A stretch of DNA of 64,000 nucleotides, from contig JAFGNV010000105.1 in the NCBI GenBank assembly GCA_016926805.1, positions 1 to 64,000 of the forward strand, given 5' to 3'. Position numbers and translations under genes: made by a program. Under the pieces are notes generated by a model. The model searched no databases and was not told where the DNA came from. It was given only the letters and a program-made list of their open reading frames with translations. Source of the stretch: Anaerolineae bacterium (GTDB taxonomy: Bacteria > Chloroflexota > Anaerolineae > 4572-78 > J111). Below are positions 16,971 through 24,589 of the stretch, piece after piece (position 1 is the first letter of the stretch; each line of letters opens with the position of its first letter).

Positions 16971-17064
16971 CGTATCTTCTCAATAAATAGGGGCGAATTC
17001 ATATATTTACTCGGTAGAGACAGAATAATATTCTGTCCCTACTCCAAAATATTGAGAAGATACG
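16971..17064. repeat. Nested inverted repeats containing GGACAGAA/TTCTGTCC palindrome copy 2
   Basis: Outer arms CGTATCTTCTCAATA (16971-16985) and its exact complement (17050-17064) enclose a 29-bp palindrome (17014-17042) related to the one at 15812. It lies upstream of the LON-domain gene start. Confidence 0.75.
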
Positions 17065-17160
17065 CTAAAACTTACTTAAAACTGAAACTTTGGCTTAATA
17101 CCTTACTTATACGCTTTCTACGAACAAAGTCTTCATTAGTTGCGAAAAAGTTACGGTAAC

Positions 17161-17188
17161 AGGGGTAGGAATTAAATAACTTACCCCT
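17161..17188 (-). terminator. Stem-loop downstream of the GntR/B12 regulator gene
   Basis: AGGGGTA / TACCCCT stem about 10 bp past the regulator's stop. On the minus strand a small GTTAC/GTAAC hairpin with TTTTT follows. Together they are a plausible but not strong terminator. Confidence 0.45.
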
Positions 17189-17198
17189 TACCAAAAAA

Positions 17199-18137
17199 TC
17201 ACCCGCTTTCCAATTCCAAATCTTGAATTTTTAAGATTGCAGTTTCAATTGTGTCACCCAGGTACAAACCCACCACCTGTGGCGTCAATGTCGGTTCCTG
17301 GTTGAAGGCCGGTCCGCCAAAGGTGAAATAAAGGTTATTTTTTCGGTTTAGTGGATTAGCCTGAAATTCTCGACTGAACATGATCAAATCAACAGCCGAT
17401 TGTCTTGTGGCTGCTGAAAAACAGATCAGTTGCGGTTGTACTGTCTCAACGACTTCCTCAAAGGCAACCGTGGTAAAATTTGACCCTAAATAAACAACCA
17501 CAAACCCTCGTCGTCGCAGGCTGAGAGCCAACAATAACAAGCCAATATCGTGCTGGTCGCCCGGCGCGCAAGTTAACAAGGCTTTGGGGCCACCCTCACA
17601 GGTGGCGGCATTAACCATGGCAATCAACTGCGAACGAAGGGTAGTAAAGGCATAATTTTGGGCCAATAATTTGGCCTCACCATTGCGCCAACGCTGTTCT
17701 AATTGCCGAATGACCCGTGGAAACAGCTTTACAGCGACGGTTTCCAGCGAATTGGCGGCCAATACTTCCCTAATAGTGCGTTCCACGCCTACGCTATCAA
17801 ACGATAGCAATTGTTCCACCAGTTTCTGCTGACTCTGCGTCTCAATGTCATCAACAAACTCCACAAATCGGCCGTTGTGGTTGGCTGAGATCATCGAAAT
17901 ATTGGCAATGTCGCTCACAAACGTGCCTTTGCCGACCCGCGTGTAGGCATAGCCTTCCGTAATCAGGGCCTGCAAAGCTCGTCGGGCCGTCATGCGGCTT
18001 AAACTGTGTTGAAAACAGAGTTCACGTTCAGAAGGTAGCTTCTGATGGGGAAAGTAAATCCCCTGCTCTATCCGACATCGCAGCACTTCTTTGAGTTGCA
18101 GATAAACCGGCCTGGGGTGTTGCTTGTCTAAATGCAT
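17199..18137 (-). CDS. GntR-type regulator with C-terminal B12-binding domain (CarH-like sensor)
   Basis: A 312-aa transcriptional regulator. Residues ~8-75 are a GntR winged helix (RPVYLQLKEVLRCRIEQG, LPSERELC, SRMTARRALQALITEG). Residues ~100-185 form a helical bundle and ~185-305 a Rossmann-like cobalamin-binding domain with the base-off motif D-x-H-x2-G (DQHDIG, His196) and VVYLGSNF. This is the sensor arrangement of CarH/CarA photoreceptors, but those carry a MerR-type DNA-binding domain. The CarH W-x9-EH motif is represented by W150 with Gln160-Asn161, and the His that follows the Trp in CarH is Arg151. B12 binding is therefore likely and CarH photochemistry doubtful. A palindromic operator lies 22 bp upstream, suggesting autoregulation. 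Confidence 0.85.
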   Translation of the reverse strand: MHLDKQHPRPVYLQLKEVLRCRIEQGIYFPHQKLPSERELCFQHSLSRMTARRALQALITEGYAYTRVGKGTFVSDIANISMISANHNGRFVEFVDDIETQSQQKLVEQLLSFDSVGVERTIREVLAANSLETVAVKLFPRVIRQLEQRWRNGEAKLLAQNYAFTTLRSQLIAMVNAATCEGGPKALLTCAPGDQHDIGLLLLALSLRRRGFVVVYLGSNFTTVAFEEVVETVQPQLICFSAATRQSAVDLIMFSREFQANPLNRKNNLYFTFGGPAFNQEPTLTPQVVGLYLGDTIETAILKIQDLELESG

Positions 18138-18143
18138 AACGAC

Positions 18144-18217
18144 ACATTTGCCTTTATCTGGTATATACCAGTATATACCACCTACCTTATTTTATCTTAT
18201 TTTGAGGCAAATGTCAA
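18144..18217 (-). promoter_or_regulatory. Promoter and operators of the GntR/B12 regulator gene
   Basis: On the minus strand TTGACA (18212-18217), 17-nt spacer and TAAAAT (18189-18194) form a near-consensus promoter. A perfect palindrome at 18159-18180 (half-sites TGGTATATAC and GTATATACCA around CA) covers about +1 to +22. A second exact inverted repeat, ACATTTGCCT (18144-18153) and AGGCAAATGT (18205-18214), flanks this block and its distal arm overlaps the -35 box. The layout fits repression by the regulator itself. Confidence 0.8.
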
Positions 18218-18356
18218 TGCTTTTTTGCAGGAAAAATATTTAGCGTTACAAAATAATACAAGCCTTTACTCTGCCTATTCTCAGTTAAGCCATCCTATCA
18301 CCTGTAAATTAATAGCAAGTTAAAAATTCCTATCCTACCCCCTGCCATTTGGGTGA

Positions 18357-18385
18357 TTGGCTGGTAAGCAACCTCATGCTATAAT
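18357..18385 (+). promoter_or_regulatory. Extended -10 promoter of the OmpR-type regulator
   Basis: TTGGCT (18357-18362), 17-nt spacer and TGC-TATAAT (extended -10; TATAAT at 18380-18385). It precedes the ATG at 18429 by about 37 nt of transcript. Confidence 0.7.
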
Positions 18386-18428
18386 AATTCAGCAGCGTTG
18401 GAATAAGGTTTTGGGGAGGAACGCCGTA

Positions 18429-19151
18429 ATGGTTACGCCCTCGCTAAAAGAGGTCTCTTTACCACGGATTCTGGTTGTCGATGATGACCCCGAAGTGGCC
18501 AGGACAATTGAAGCCAGTTTACGCAAGTATTACAAAGTCTTTGTGGTTTACAGCGGGGTAGAGGCAATTAAGGAAGCCCGGCGCCATCTCCCCGATCTCA
18601 TTGTTCTGGATGTATTAATGCCGGACATGGATGGATTAGAGACCTGCCATCAGTTGCGGATTGACCCGGCCCTGGAGGATGTTCCTATTTTGTTTTTAAC
18701 CGCATTGGGTCGCCCAGAGGATCGAGTGGCCGGTTTGCGAGCCGGAGCGGATGATTATTTGACCAAACCCTTCAACCTGGAAGAATTGCACTTGAGAATC
18801 AGGGCCATTCTGCGACGTGTTTCTCCGCCCGTAGCTCCTCCCAGTTCAATACTGCAGGTGCGTGATCTTGTCCTCGATAGAAATAGTTATCAGGTAAAAA
18901 CCGACCAGAAAACGGCCAAACTGACGCCCATTGAGTTTGACTTACTTTGCCACCTGATGTTGTATCCCAATGAGGTCTTTACCAGCGAGCGTCTACTGCA
19001 AGAGGTGTGGGACTACCCCTCCGAAAGCGGTAGTCCCGATTTGGTGCGCATGCATATAAAAAACTTGCGCGAAAAAATTGAAGCCGACCCGCGTAATCCG
19101 GAATTTATTTTAACTATTCCCCGGCGCGGCTATACCATTGCTTCAGAGTGA
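18429..19151 (+). CDS. OmpR/PhoB-family response regulator
   Basis: A 240-aa DNA-binding response regulator. The ATG at 18429 is chosen because GGGGAGGA lies 8 nt before it and a promoter occupies the upstream in-frame sequence. The receiver domain (~12-128) has VVDDDPEV, phospho-Asp in LIVLDVLMPDMDG, FLTALG and the Lys of YLTKPFN. A winged-helix output domain (~145-240) follows, with TPIEFDLLCHLM, VWDYPSESG and RMHIKNLREKIE. No histidine kinase is adjacent, so it is an orphan here. It is transcribed divergently from the GntR/B12 regulator with about 290 bp between starts. Confidence 0.92.
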   Translation: MVTPSLKEVSLPRILVVDDDPEVARTIEASLRKYYKVFVVYSGVEAIKEARRHLPDLIVLDVLMPDMDGLETCHQLRIDPALEDVPILFLTALGRPEDRVAGLRAGADDYLTKPFNLEELHLRIRAILRRVSPPVAPPSSILQVRDLVLDRNSYQVKTDQKTAKLTPIEFDLLCHLMLYPNEVFTSERLLQEVWDYPSESGSPDLVRMHIKNLREKIEADPRNPEFILTIPRRGYTIASE

Positions 19152-19166
19152 TCTTCTTGACCAAAG

Positions 19167-19200
19167 AAAATCCCGCCTGAACATCCGGGCGGGATTTTTT
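19167..19200 (+). terminator. Rho-independent terminator of the OmpR-type regulator
   Basis: Strong stem AAAATCCCGCC / GGCGGGATTTT with further T residues, 16 bp past the stop. It may also serve the small gene converging from the other side. Confidence 0.9.
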
Positions 19201-19224
19201 TGTATTTCTTTTGGTTCGGCCGGG

Positions 19225-19458
19225 TTAACCAGCCATGTCCATGATTTTCTGTTGTTCTGTGACTGGCTCCAACGACTCAAATTTGCGCATAGGACGCATC
19301 GGGCGGGTGGGAGCAGTGGATAAGGTTCTTTTTAATTGATGAATTTCCGCCTGTAATGCATCTGTGCCATCTGTCGAGGTTAAATGCTTGTGTTTCTGAG
19401 CCAACCAATCAACAATACCGCTGATTTTTTCGGTGATTGTGTCTGATGGTAAACTCAT
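19225..19458 (-). CDS. Small hypothetical protein (77 aa)
   Basis: Unrecognised 77-aa soluble protein with a predicted helical N-terminus (LPSDTITEKISGIVDWLAQK), a likely coiled segment (ALQAEIHQLKRTL) and a Pro/Arg-rich part (TRPMRPMRKF). An AAGGAG motif abuts an upstream ATG at 19470 too closely to serve it, so the ATG at 19458 (12 nt away) or a TTG between them is the likelier start. It sits alone, convergent with the OmpR-type regulator and sharing its terminator. Coding is plausible but not proven. Confidence 0.5.
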   Translation of the reverse strand: MSLPSDTITEKISGIVDWLAQKHKHLTSTDGTDALQAEIHQLKRTLSTAPTRPMRPMRKFESLEPVTEQQKIMDMAG

Positions 19459-19812
19459 CAAGAAGCGCATCTCCTTCCTGGTCTATAGAGAATCTCCTTC
19501 TTCCTTTTACCTTAAAAAGATTATTCGGTTGTTATTTATGCTGGAGGACCGATGGACCGATAAATGAGTAACTTCCTCATCTGGAAGATGTCCAATCCAT
19601 CAGGGAATTCATAAAATTCCTGGCCTCAGTCATGTTACCACATTCACTTGCTTGGGTCATCCCTAAAAGGTGAGTGTGTATATTAACCACTAATATGTTA
19701 CTGAAGTCTCAAATTTATGCAAATTTCCCAAAACTCAAAAAATGCTCTTTAAATGCTTCTCGATTCTGTGCCGGGCTTGTGGTATAATTATTGTTACAAA
19801 GAAAGGGAAACG
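19459..19812. other. Non-coding spacer between small gene and rtcA
   Basis: About 350 bp. It contains a small hairpin (19601-19622), a tandem GGACCGAT pair near 19544-19560, and an extended -10 promoter for rtcA at its right end. No gene or RNA fold recognised. Confidence 0.5.
19790..19798 (+). promoter_or_regulatory. Extended -10 element before rtcA
   Basis: TGG-TATAAT (TATAAT at 19793-19798) matches an extended -10 box; no good -35 is seen. Transcription would start only a few bases before the AAAGGGA ribosome site, giving a very short leader and excluding start codons upstream of 19813. Confidence 0.5.
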
Positions 19813-20868
19813 ATGCTGGTCATTGACGGCGCTTATGGTGAGGGTGGTGGACAAATTCTACGGACGACTCTCAGCCTGGCGGCCCTATTGACCCAACCCG
19901 TTCGCTTTGAGAATATTCGGGCCGGACGAAAGAATCCCGGTTTGGCGGCCCAACATCTGACCGCGGTGCGGGCGGCAGCCAGCATCTGTAAAGCCGACTT
20001 GTCTGGTGATCGATTTGGTTCCGCCCAACTGACCTTTGTTCCGCAGAGTGCTCCTGTTCCTGGTTGCTACCAATTTGACGTAGCCGATGCGCGAGAAGGC
20101 GGCAGCGCCGGAGCTGCTACTCTGGTTTTGCAAACAATCCTGCTGCCATTGGCTGTGGCCAATGGTCCTAGCGAAGTTACCATTAAAGGCGGCACGCATG
20201 TGCCCTGGAGCCCTTCGTTTCATTATATCCGTGATGTGTATTTGCCAACGCTGGCCAACATGGGGGTGTCAGCAACAGCAACTTTAACGGCCTGGGGTTG
20301 GTATCCGGCCGGTAACGGCGAGATCAAAGCCGTCATCCCCGGACAGGCCCATATTACGGCAAACTGCCGGGAACTGGGGTCGGAGCGCGGCCAACTGAAG
20401 AAAATTAGCGGCGTGGCGGTCGCATCGAGTTTGCCCGCCCACATCGCCCAACGGATCCGTAATCGAGCAGTGAACTTGTTTGAGCAACATGGCTTACCGG
20501 CCACCATCGAGCCGCAGCGGGTCCGGTCGGTATCGCCGGGTGCAGGCATTTTTCTGGTGGCCGAGTATGAGTCTGGCCGGGCCGGTTTTACCGCCCTCGG
20601 CAAAAAAGGCAAACCATCGGAACAGGTTGCCGAAGAAGCGGTCAATGCCCTGCTGGCGTTTCACCGAAGCGGCACGGCGCTGGATGAACACCTTACCGAC
20701 CAACTCATTTTGCCCATGGCCTTGTCGAAACAGCCGGCGCTGCTGGCAGCGCAGCGGTTATCCACACATACCCTGACCAACATTAACGTGGTCCAGCAGT
20801 TTCTTGGCCCGGTGGTTACGGTAGATGAGGCGAGTCAGCAGATACGGTTTAACGCAAAAAATAGGTGA
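19813..20868 (+). CDS. rtcA: RNA 3'-terminal phosphate cyclase
   Basis: RtcA converts RNA 3'-phosphate ends to 2',3'-cyclic phosphates through an adenylated enzyme. Length 351 aa is normal. Motifs include IDGAYGEGGGQILRTTLSL at the N-terminus, RAGRKNPGLAAQHLTAV, TIKGGTHVPWSPSFHYI and the C-terminal EHLTDQLILPMAL, whose His is the adenylation site in the family. ATG 19813 follows AAAGGGA; the longer frame would run through the promoter. It is directly followed by a histidine kinase gene starting at the stop codon. No rtcB ligase or RtcR activator gene is in the window, so control differs from the E. coli rtcBA operon. Confidence 0.93.
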   Translation: MLVIDGAYGEGGGQILRTTLSLAALLTQPVRFENIRAGRKNPGLAAQHLTAVRAAASICKADLSGDRFGSAQLTFVPQSAPVPGCYQFDVADAREGGSAGAATLVLQTILLPLAVANGPSEVTIKGGTHVPWSPSFHYIRDVYLPTLANMGVSATATLTAWGWYPAGNGEIKAVIPGQAHITANCRELGSERGQLKKISGVAVASSLPAHIAQRIRNRAVNLFEQHGLPATIEPQRVRSVSPGAGIFLVAEYESGRAGFTALGKKGKPSEQVAEEAVNALLAFHRSGTALDEHLTDQLILPMALSKQPALLAAQRLSTHTLTNINVVQQFLGPVVTVDEASQQIRFNAKNR

Positions 20869-23049
20869 GTGATGCCTTCGGCAAATAAAACCCCGCGCAT
20901 TTTAATTATCAACTCAACGGATGACGCCTCGTTGCGCCAGAGTCTGGAGAACCAGTACGGTCTGAAGGTGAGTCATCAGACCAATGGGCAGGCTGCCTTA
21001 GCTGCCCTGCAAACAACCCGCCCCGATCTGGTGGTGCTCGATGCTGGTCTGGTTGATCCCCCGGCTTCGCTTCTCCTGGCCGAACTGACCGCCCAGAACC
21101 TGGCCCTGCCGGTGGTCCTGATGGGGGCCAACGGCAAAACAGCCAACGGCCACGATTTTGATTATAACAATATCATTGGCTGGATTAACCAACCTTTTTC
21201 CCCCGCCGACCTGGCCTCGCTCATTCGCTCGGCGTTGGAAGCCCCTTTGCCGACCAACGACCTGGTTTTGGCTAAACGGACTGAGTTGATTGACGCCAAC
21301 CAACAACTGATGCGCCGTGTTGATGAGCTGGAGACGCTGTTTGAGATTGGTAAGTCTGTTACCTCACTGCTGGATGTGGAGGCCGTGCTCAGTTTGTTGG
21401 TTAAATCTGCCGTCAGGCTGACCGACGCGGACGAAAGTTATTTACTGCTGGTGGGTAAAGACAGCGGTGACCTGTATCTACGCGCCCAGGCCAATTTAGG
21501 TGAAGCAGAAACCAGCGATTTCCACATTAAAGTAAACGACTCGATTTCTGGGCAAGTAATTCAAACCGGCGAGCCAATCATTTTATCCAGAAATAGTAAT
21601 AGTCTTAAGGTCAAAACCGGCCTGACCGTCTATTCTCTGGTCAATGTTCCGGTTAAGGTTGGCCGGAATGTGATTGGTGTACTGGGGGCTGACAATCGTT
21701 ATCAGCAACGGGCCTTCACCTGCGACGACCAGAAACTGCTGTCGGCTCTGGCCGATTGGGCGGCCATTGCCATTCAAAATGCCGAACTCTACGCCACTAC
21801 TCAGGATTACAACCGTGATTTGAAGCTCATCAACCACGTCAGCCGGGCCGTATCGAGCACCCTGGATGTTGAGCAGATTCCCAAACTGCTCATCCGGCGC
21901 ACCGCCGAAATCTTTGAGGCCGAATGCGGTTCGCTGGCGTTGGTTTCCGAAGAGACAGGTAGGGTCGTTTTCCAGGCGGCTTACGATGACAAAGGCAACG
22001 AAATAGAAAGCCTGAAGAATTTTGCCATGCCGCCGGGTGAAGGCATTGTGAGTATGGTGGCCCAAACCGGCATTCCCCATCTTGTCAACAATGTCCGGGC
22101 CGACCCTGGCTGGTCGCCCGTGGCCGATCAACTGACCGGGTTTACTACCAAAAAACTCATCGCCGTCCCCCTGATAGTTAAGGGGGAAATACTGGGGGTG
22201 ATAGAGTTGCTCAACAAAAAAGAGGGCAGTTTTGGCCAGCGAGACGTGGAATTGCTCTCTCTGGTTGCTTCGTCGGCGGCCATTGCGCTGAAAAATGCTC
22301 AACAGTACACCGCCCTAAAACAGGCCAACGAGGCTCTGCATGAGGCGCAAGAACAACGTCTTGCGGCAGACCGGTGGGCGGTACTGGGTAAGGCTGCTGC
22401 TAACCTGGCTCACCGGATCAATAATACCACCGCGCTGGTGCCGGTCGCCACGCAACATCTGGCGGAGTTGTTGCAGCAGGTAGAAATGTCCCCAGAGCTA
22501 AGAGCAGAGGTCAATGCCAAGTTGACCCGTATTCAGCGCAATACCCTCTCCACGGTTGACTTGGCTATGGCTTTGCTGCAACGTTTTCGTTACCGGCCAA
22601 CTGAAGCCCAAGATGTCAATGAACTGGTCAAACGAGCCGTGGCTTCGCTGGAAATTCCTGGAAATATCAAAATTGAATGTCATCTTGAATCCAACCTGCC
22701 GGCGGTTGATACCAGCGAATTGTTGATTGATGTTCTGATCGAATTGGCTACCAACGCTTTCCGGGCCATTGGCGAGCGGGATGGCTTGCTGCGGGTTGTT
22801 TCGTTTCAGGATGGCAGCTGCGTATCGGTCCAGATAACCGACAATGGGCCGGGTATCTCGGCGGAAAAATTGAACCAAATATTTGATATGTTCTACACCA
22901 CCAGTCCTCAGGGATTGGGATTTGGCCTGTGGTGGGTCAAAGCCTTTTTGGAACAACAGGGCGGTGAGATAACGGTAAAAAGCCTGCCTGATCAGGGCAC
23001 TACGTTTACGGTGGTTTTACCGTGTAAATCGTCGTCGTTGCGTTCTTGA
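20869..23049 (+). CDS. GAF-domain histidine kinase with degenerate receiver domain
   Basis: A 726-aa cytoplasmic sensor kinase (GTG 20869, or ATG one codon on). Domain order: receiver-like domain (~10-125), coiled linker, two GAF domains (~165-305 and ~325-475), dimerisation helix with the phospho-acceptor motif NLAHRINNTT (~505), and HATPase with ELATNAFRAIGE, DNGPGIS and GLGFGLWWVKAF. The receiver keeps an Asp (LVVLDAGL) but lacks the acidic pocket (NSTDD) and the conserved Lys (NQPFSP), so it probably does not accept phosphate normally. There is no membrane helix; the GAF domains should sense an internal small molecule or redox state. It is coupled to rtcA and followed 74 bp later by a response regulator. 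Confidence 0.88.
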   Translation: MMPSANKTPRILIINSTDDASLRQSLENQYGLKVSHQTNGQAALAALQTTRPDLVVLDAGLVDPPASLLLAELTAQNLALPVVLMGANGKTANGHDFDYNNIIGWINQPFSPADLASLIRSALEAPLPTNDLVLAKRTELIDANQQLMRRVDELETLFEIGKSVTSLLDVEAVLSLLVKSAVRLTDADESYLLLVGKDSGDLYLRAQANLGEAETSDFHIKVNDSISGQVIQTGEPIILSRNSNSLKVKTGLTVYSLVNVPVKVGRNVIGVLGADNRYQQRAFTCDDQKLLSALADWAAIAIQNAELYATTQDYNRDLKLINHVSRAVSSTLDVEQIPKLLIRRTAEIFEAECGSLALVSEETGRVVFQAAYDDKGNEIESLKNFAMPPGEGIVSMVAQTGIPHLVNNVRADPGWSPVADQLTGFTTKKLIAVPLIVKGEILGVIELLNKKEGSFGQRDVELLSLVASSAAIALKNAQQYTALKQANEALHEAQEQRLAADRWAVLGKAAANLAHRINNTTALVPVATQHLAELLQQVEMSPELRAEVNAKLTRIQRNTLSTVDLAMALLQRFRYRPTEAQDVNELVKRAVASLEIPGNIKIECHLESNLPAVDTSELLIDVLIELATNAFRAIGERDGLLRVVSFQDGSCVSVQITDNGPGISAEKLNQIFDMFYTTSPQGLGFGLWWVKAFLEQQGGEITVKSLPDQGTTFTVVLPCKSSSLRS

Positions 23050-23123
23050 CCAAAATGAGGTAAGATGACCAACCGTGCCGTTTGAGATAGGTTGTTTGGA
23101 GTGTGAGTGTGGAGGATTTATAG

Positions 23124-23621
23124 ATGAATAAACGTATTTTAGTGGTTGACGACGTGCCCGATTGGCGGGCCACCCTCCAAGAGGTGTTAAACAGCAAAGA
23201 GTATGAGGTAAAAACTGTTGGCAGTTATCAGGCGGCGATGGAGATTATTGAGCGACGTGCCGCAGAATTGGTCATCGTCGACCTGCGTCTCAGCCCCACC
23301 GATGAGGGTGACCGACAGGGGATGGATTTACTGAAGAAATTAGCCGAGCTGCGGATTAACTCCATTGTTCTTACCGGCTATTCTGAGCCGGCCTTGCAGG
23401 AAGAGGCCGAAGAGAAATACAAAGTTTTTGATTTTATCGACAAAAGCACGTTAAGCCGAAACCTCCAATATTTGCGAGAGGTTGTTAGCGACGCCTTTGA
23501 AAGATTGGGCGAGATTCAAGAAAAAAAGGACAACGCCATAAAAGCGGCCAGTGCTTTGCAGACAGTTAGTTTTACCAAAGACCTATCCAGTTGGCCCTTA
23601 CCCAGATATCGAAAGAAGTAA
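23124..23621 (+). CDS. Single-domain response regulator
   Basis: A 165-aa protein with a receiver domain (~1-125) and a short helical, basic tail. The acidic pocket (VVDDVPDW), phospho-Asp (VIVDLRLSPTDEGD), Thr (IVLTGYSE) and Lys (FIDKSTL) are present. There is an unusual acidic insert after the phospho-Asp, as in some Chloroflexota receivers. It lacks a DNA-binding domain. It is the likely partner of the GAF kinase upstream. A palindromic repeat element begins about 20 bp after its stop. Confidence 0.88.
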   Translation: MNKRILVVDDVPDWRATLQEVLNSKEYEVKTVGSYQAAMEIIERRAAELVIVDLRLSPTDEGDRQGMDLLKKLAELRINSIVLTGYSEPALQEEAEEKYKVFDFIDKSTLSRNLQYLREVVSDAFERLGEIQEKKDNAIKAASALQTVSFTKDLSSWPLPRYRKK

Positions 23622-23639
23622 ATGGTTTCATCCTTCTGA

Positions 23640-23763
23640 ATCTTGTTCTCAAACTCAGCTATGCGGACTTTAAAGGTTTCAGGCGAATCTACGATTCGCA
23701 CACCTTTAGGGTCTTCATACCGCCATAAAGTTACCAACTTCATTAGCAGTTTGGGAACAAGAT
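23640..23763 (+). repeat. Structured repeat element, copy 1
   Basis: A 124-bp element that folds into an outer stem (23640-23655 with 23748-23763, one T-G pair), a long inner hairpin (GACTTTAAAGGT / ACCTTTAGGGTC, topped by GCGAATC / GATTCGC) and a short hairpin (AAGTT / AACTT). A diverged second copy in the same orientation lies at 49194-49323. A minus-strand frame runs through both but has no recognisable product. Confidence 0.85.
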
Positions 23764-23789
23764 AACCTAACTGCCAAGAGACAAATTCA

Positions 23790-24530
23790 ATGAGCCTGAG
23801 CCTCAACATCGAAGGAATTCTTTTACTACTTTTTTTTATTGCGCCCGGATTTTTATTTACCCGCACGTATACCGCGTTCCGACCGCGTTACTACACGGCC
23901 CCCAATGCTTTTACCCAATTTGTTCTGGCTATTGTAGGCAGCGCCATTATCCATGCCACCCTTCTAACCGGCATTGCCCTGGGATTTGTGACTTACTGGG
24001 TCATTACCGGGCGGGTGATGTATGTCAATAATATTTTTGACCCGATAATCCCGCTGTCCAATTATCCCCTGTCCATCGTGGCGCTCTATGCGTTTATTGC
24101 AATCGCTTACCTGGCGGTGAGTCTGGTGCTGGCCCGTCGATTTGCCATTTTTTTGGGGTATCACACGGTGGCCAATCGACCGCGGTGGTGGACATTTTTT
24201 ATGGGACAAGACCCCCCGGAGCCATTTTTGTTATGGCACAGCATGCTCCAAATCGAGCCACTCCAACTCGATCTAATTCCACCTCATCTCCACATTCAAC
24301 TACGAAACGGTGAATATTTTGAAGGCGATCTTCACCAGATGCGCCTGGTAGGAGACGAGGAAAACACGGTTGAATTGGCCCTGCGCAATGTCTCCCGCCG
24401 TTCTTCTACCTCGGGCTTCCAGGGCGAAGCCGATATTCCCTCCCCGGATTTGGAACCTTTGTCTAATCAGGTTATCCTACTCAAATCAACCGATATTCTG
24501 TGGCTAACACGTAACGACATGCCACGGTAG
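23790..24530 (+). CDS. Inner-membrane protein, DUF6338-like
   Basis: A 246-aa protein with three to four hydrophobic helices in the first ~125 residues ([48 protein letters not shown]) and a soluble C-terminal part (~150-246) rich in beta-type sequence. The N-terminal [17 protein letters not shown] pattern resembles the DUF6338 family, whose function is unknown; that match is from memory and moderate. It lies between the rtcA-kinase group and RNase Z on the same strand. Confidence 0.7.
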   Translation: MSLSLNIEGILLLLFFIAPGFLFTRTYTAFRPRYYTAPNAFTQFVLAIVGSAIIHATLLTGIALGFVTYWVITGRVMYVNNIFDPIIPLSNYPLSIVALYAFIAIAYLAVSLVLARRFAIFLGYHTVANRPRWWTFFMGQDPPEPFLLWHSMLQIEPLQLDLIPPHLHIQLRNGEYFEGDLHQMRLVGDEENTVELALRNVSRRSSTSGFQGEADIPSPDLEPLSNQVILLKSTDILWLTRNDMPR

Positions 24531-24589
24531 CGTATTGTATTCTCAACCTGGATTCATCACTTTTAATCCAAACAAGGAATTCTCCCTTA

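Noticed and set aside
23516-23866. Minus-strand open frame of 116 codons across the structured repeat, with a similar frame at 49160-49372
   Set aside because: The frames share a stretch only because both run through the same repeat. Differences between copies are mostly non-synonymous but keep base pairing, and neither has a ribosome site.
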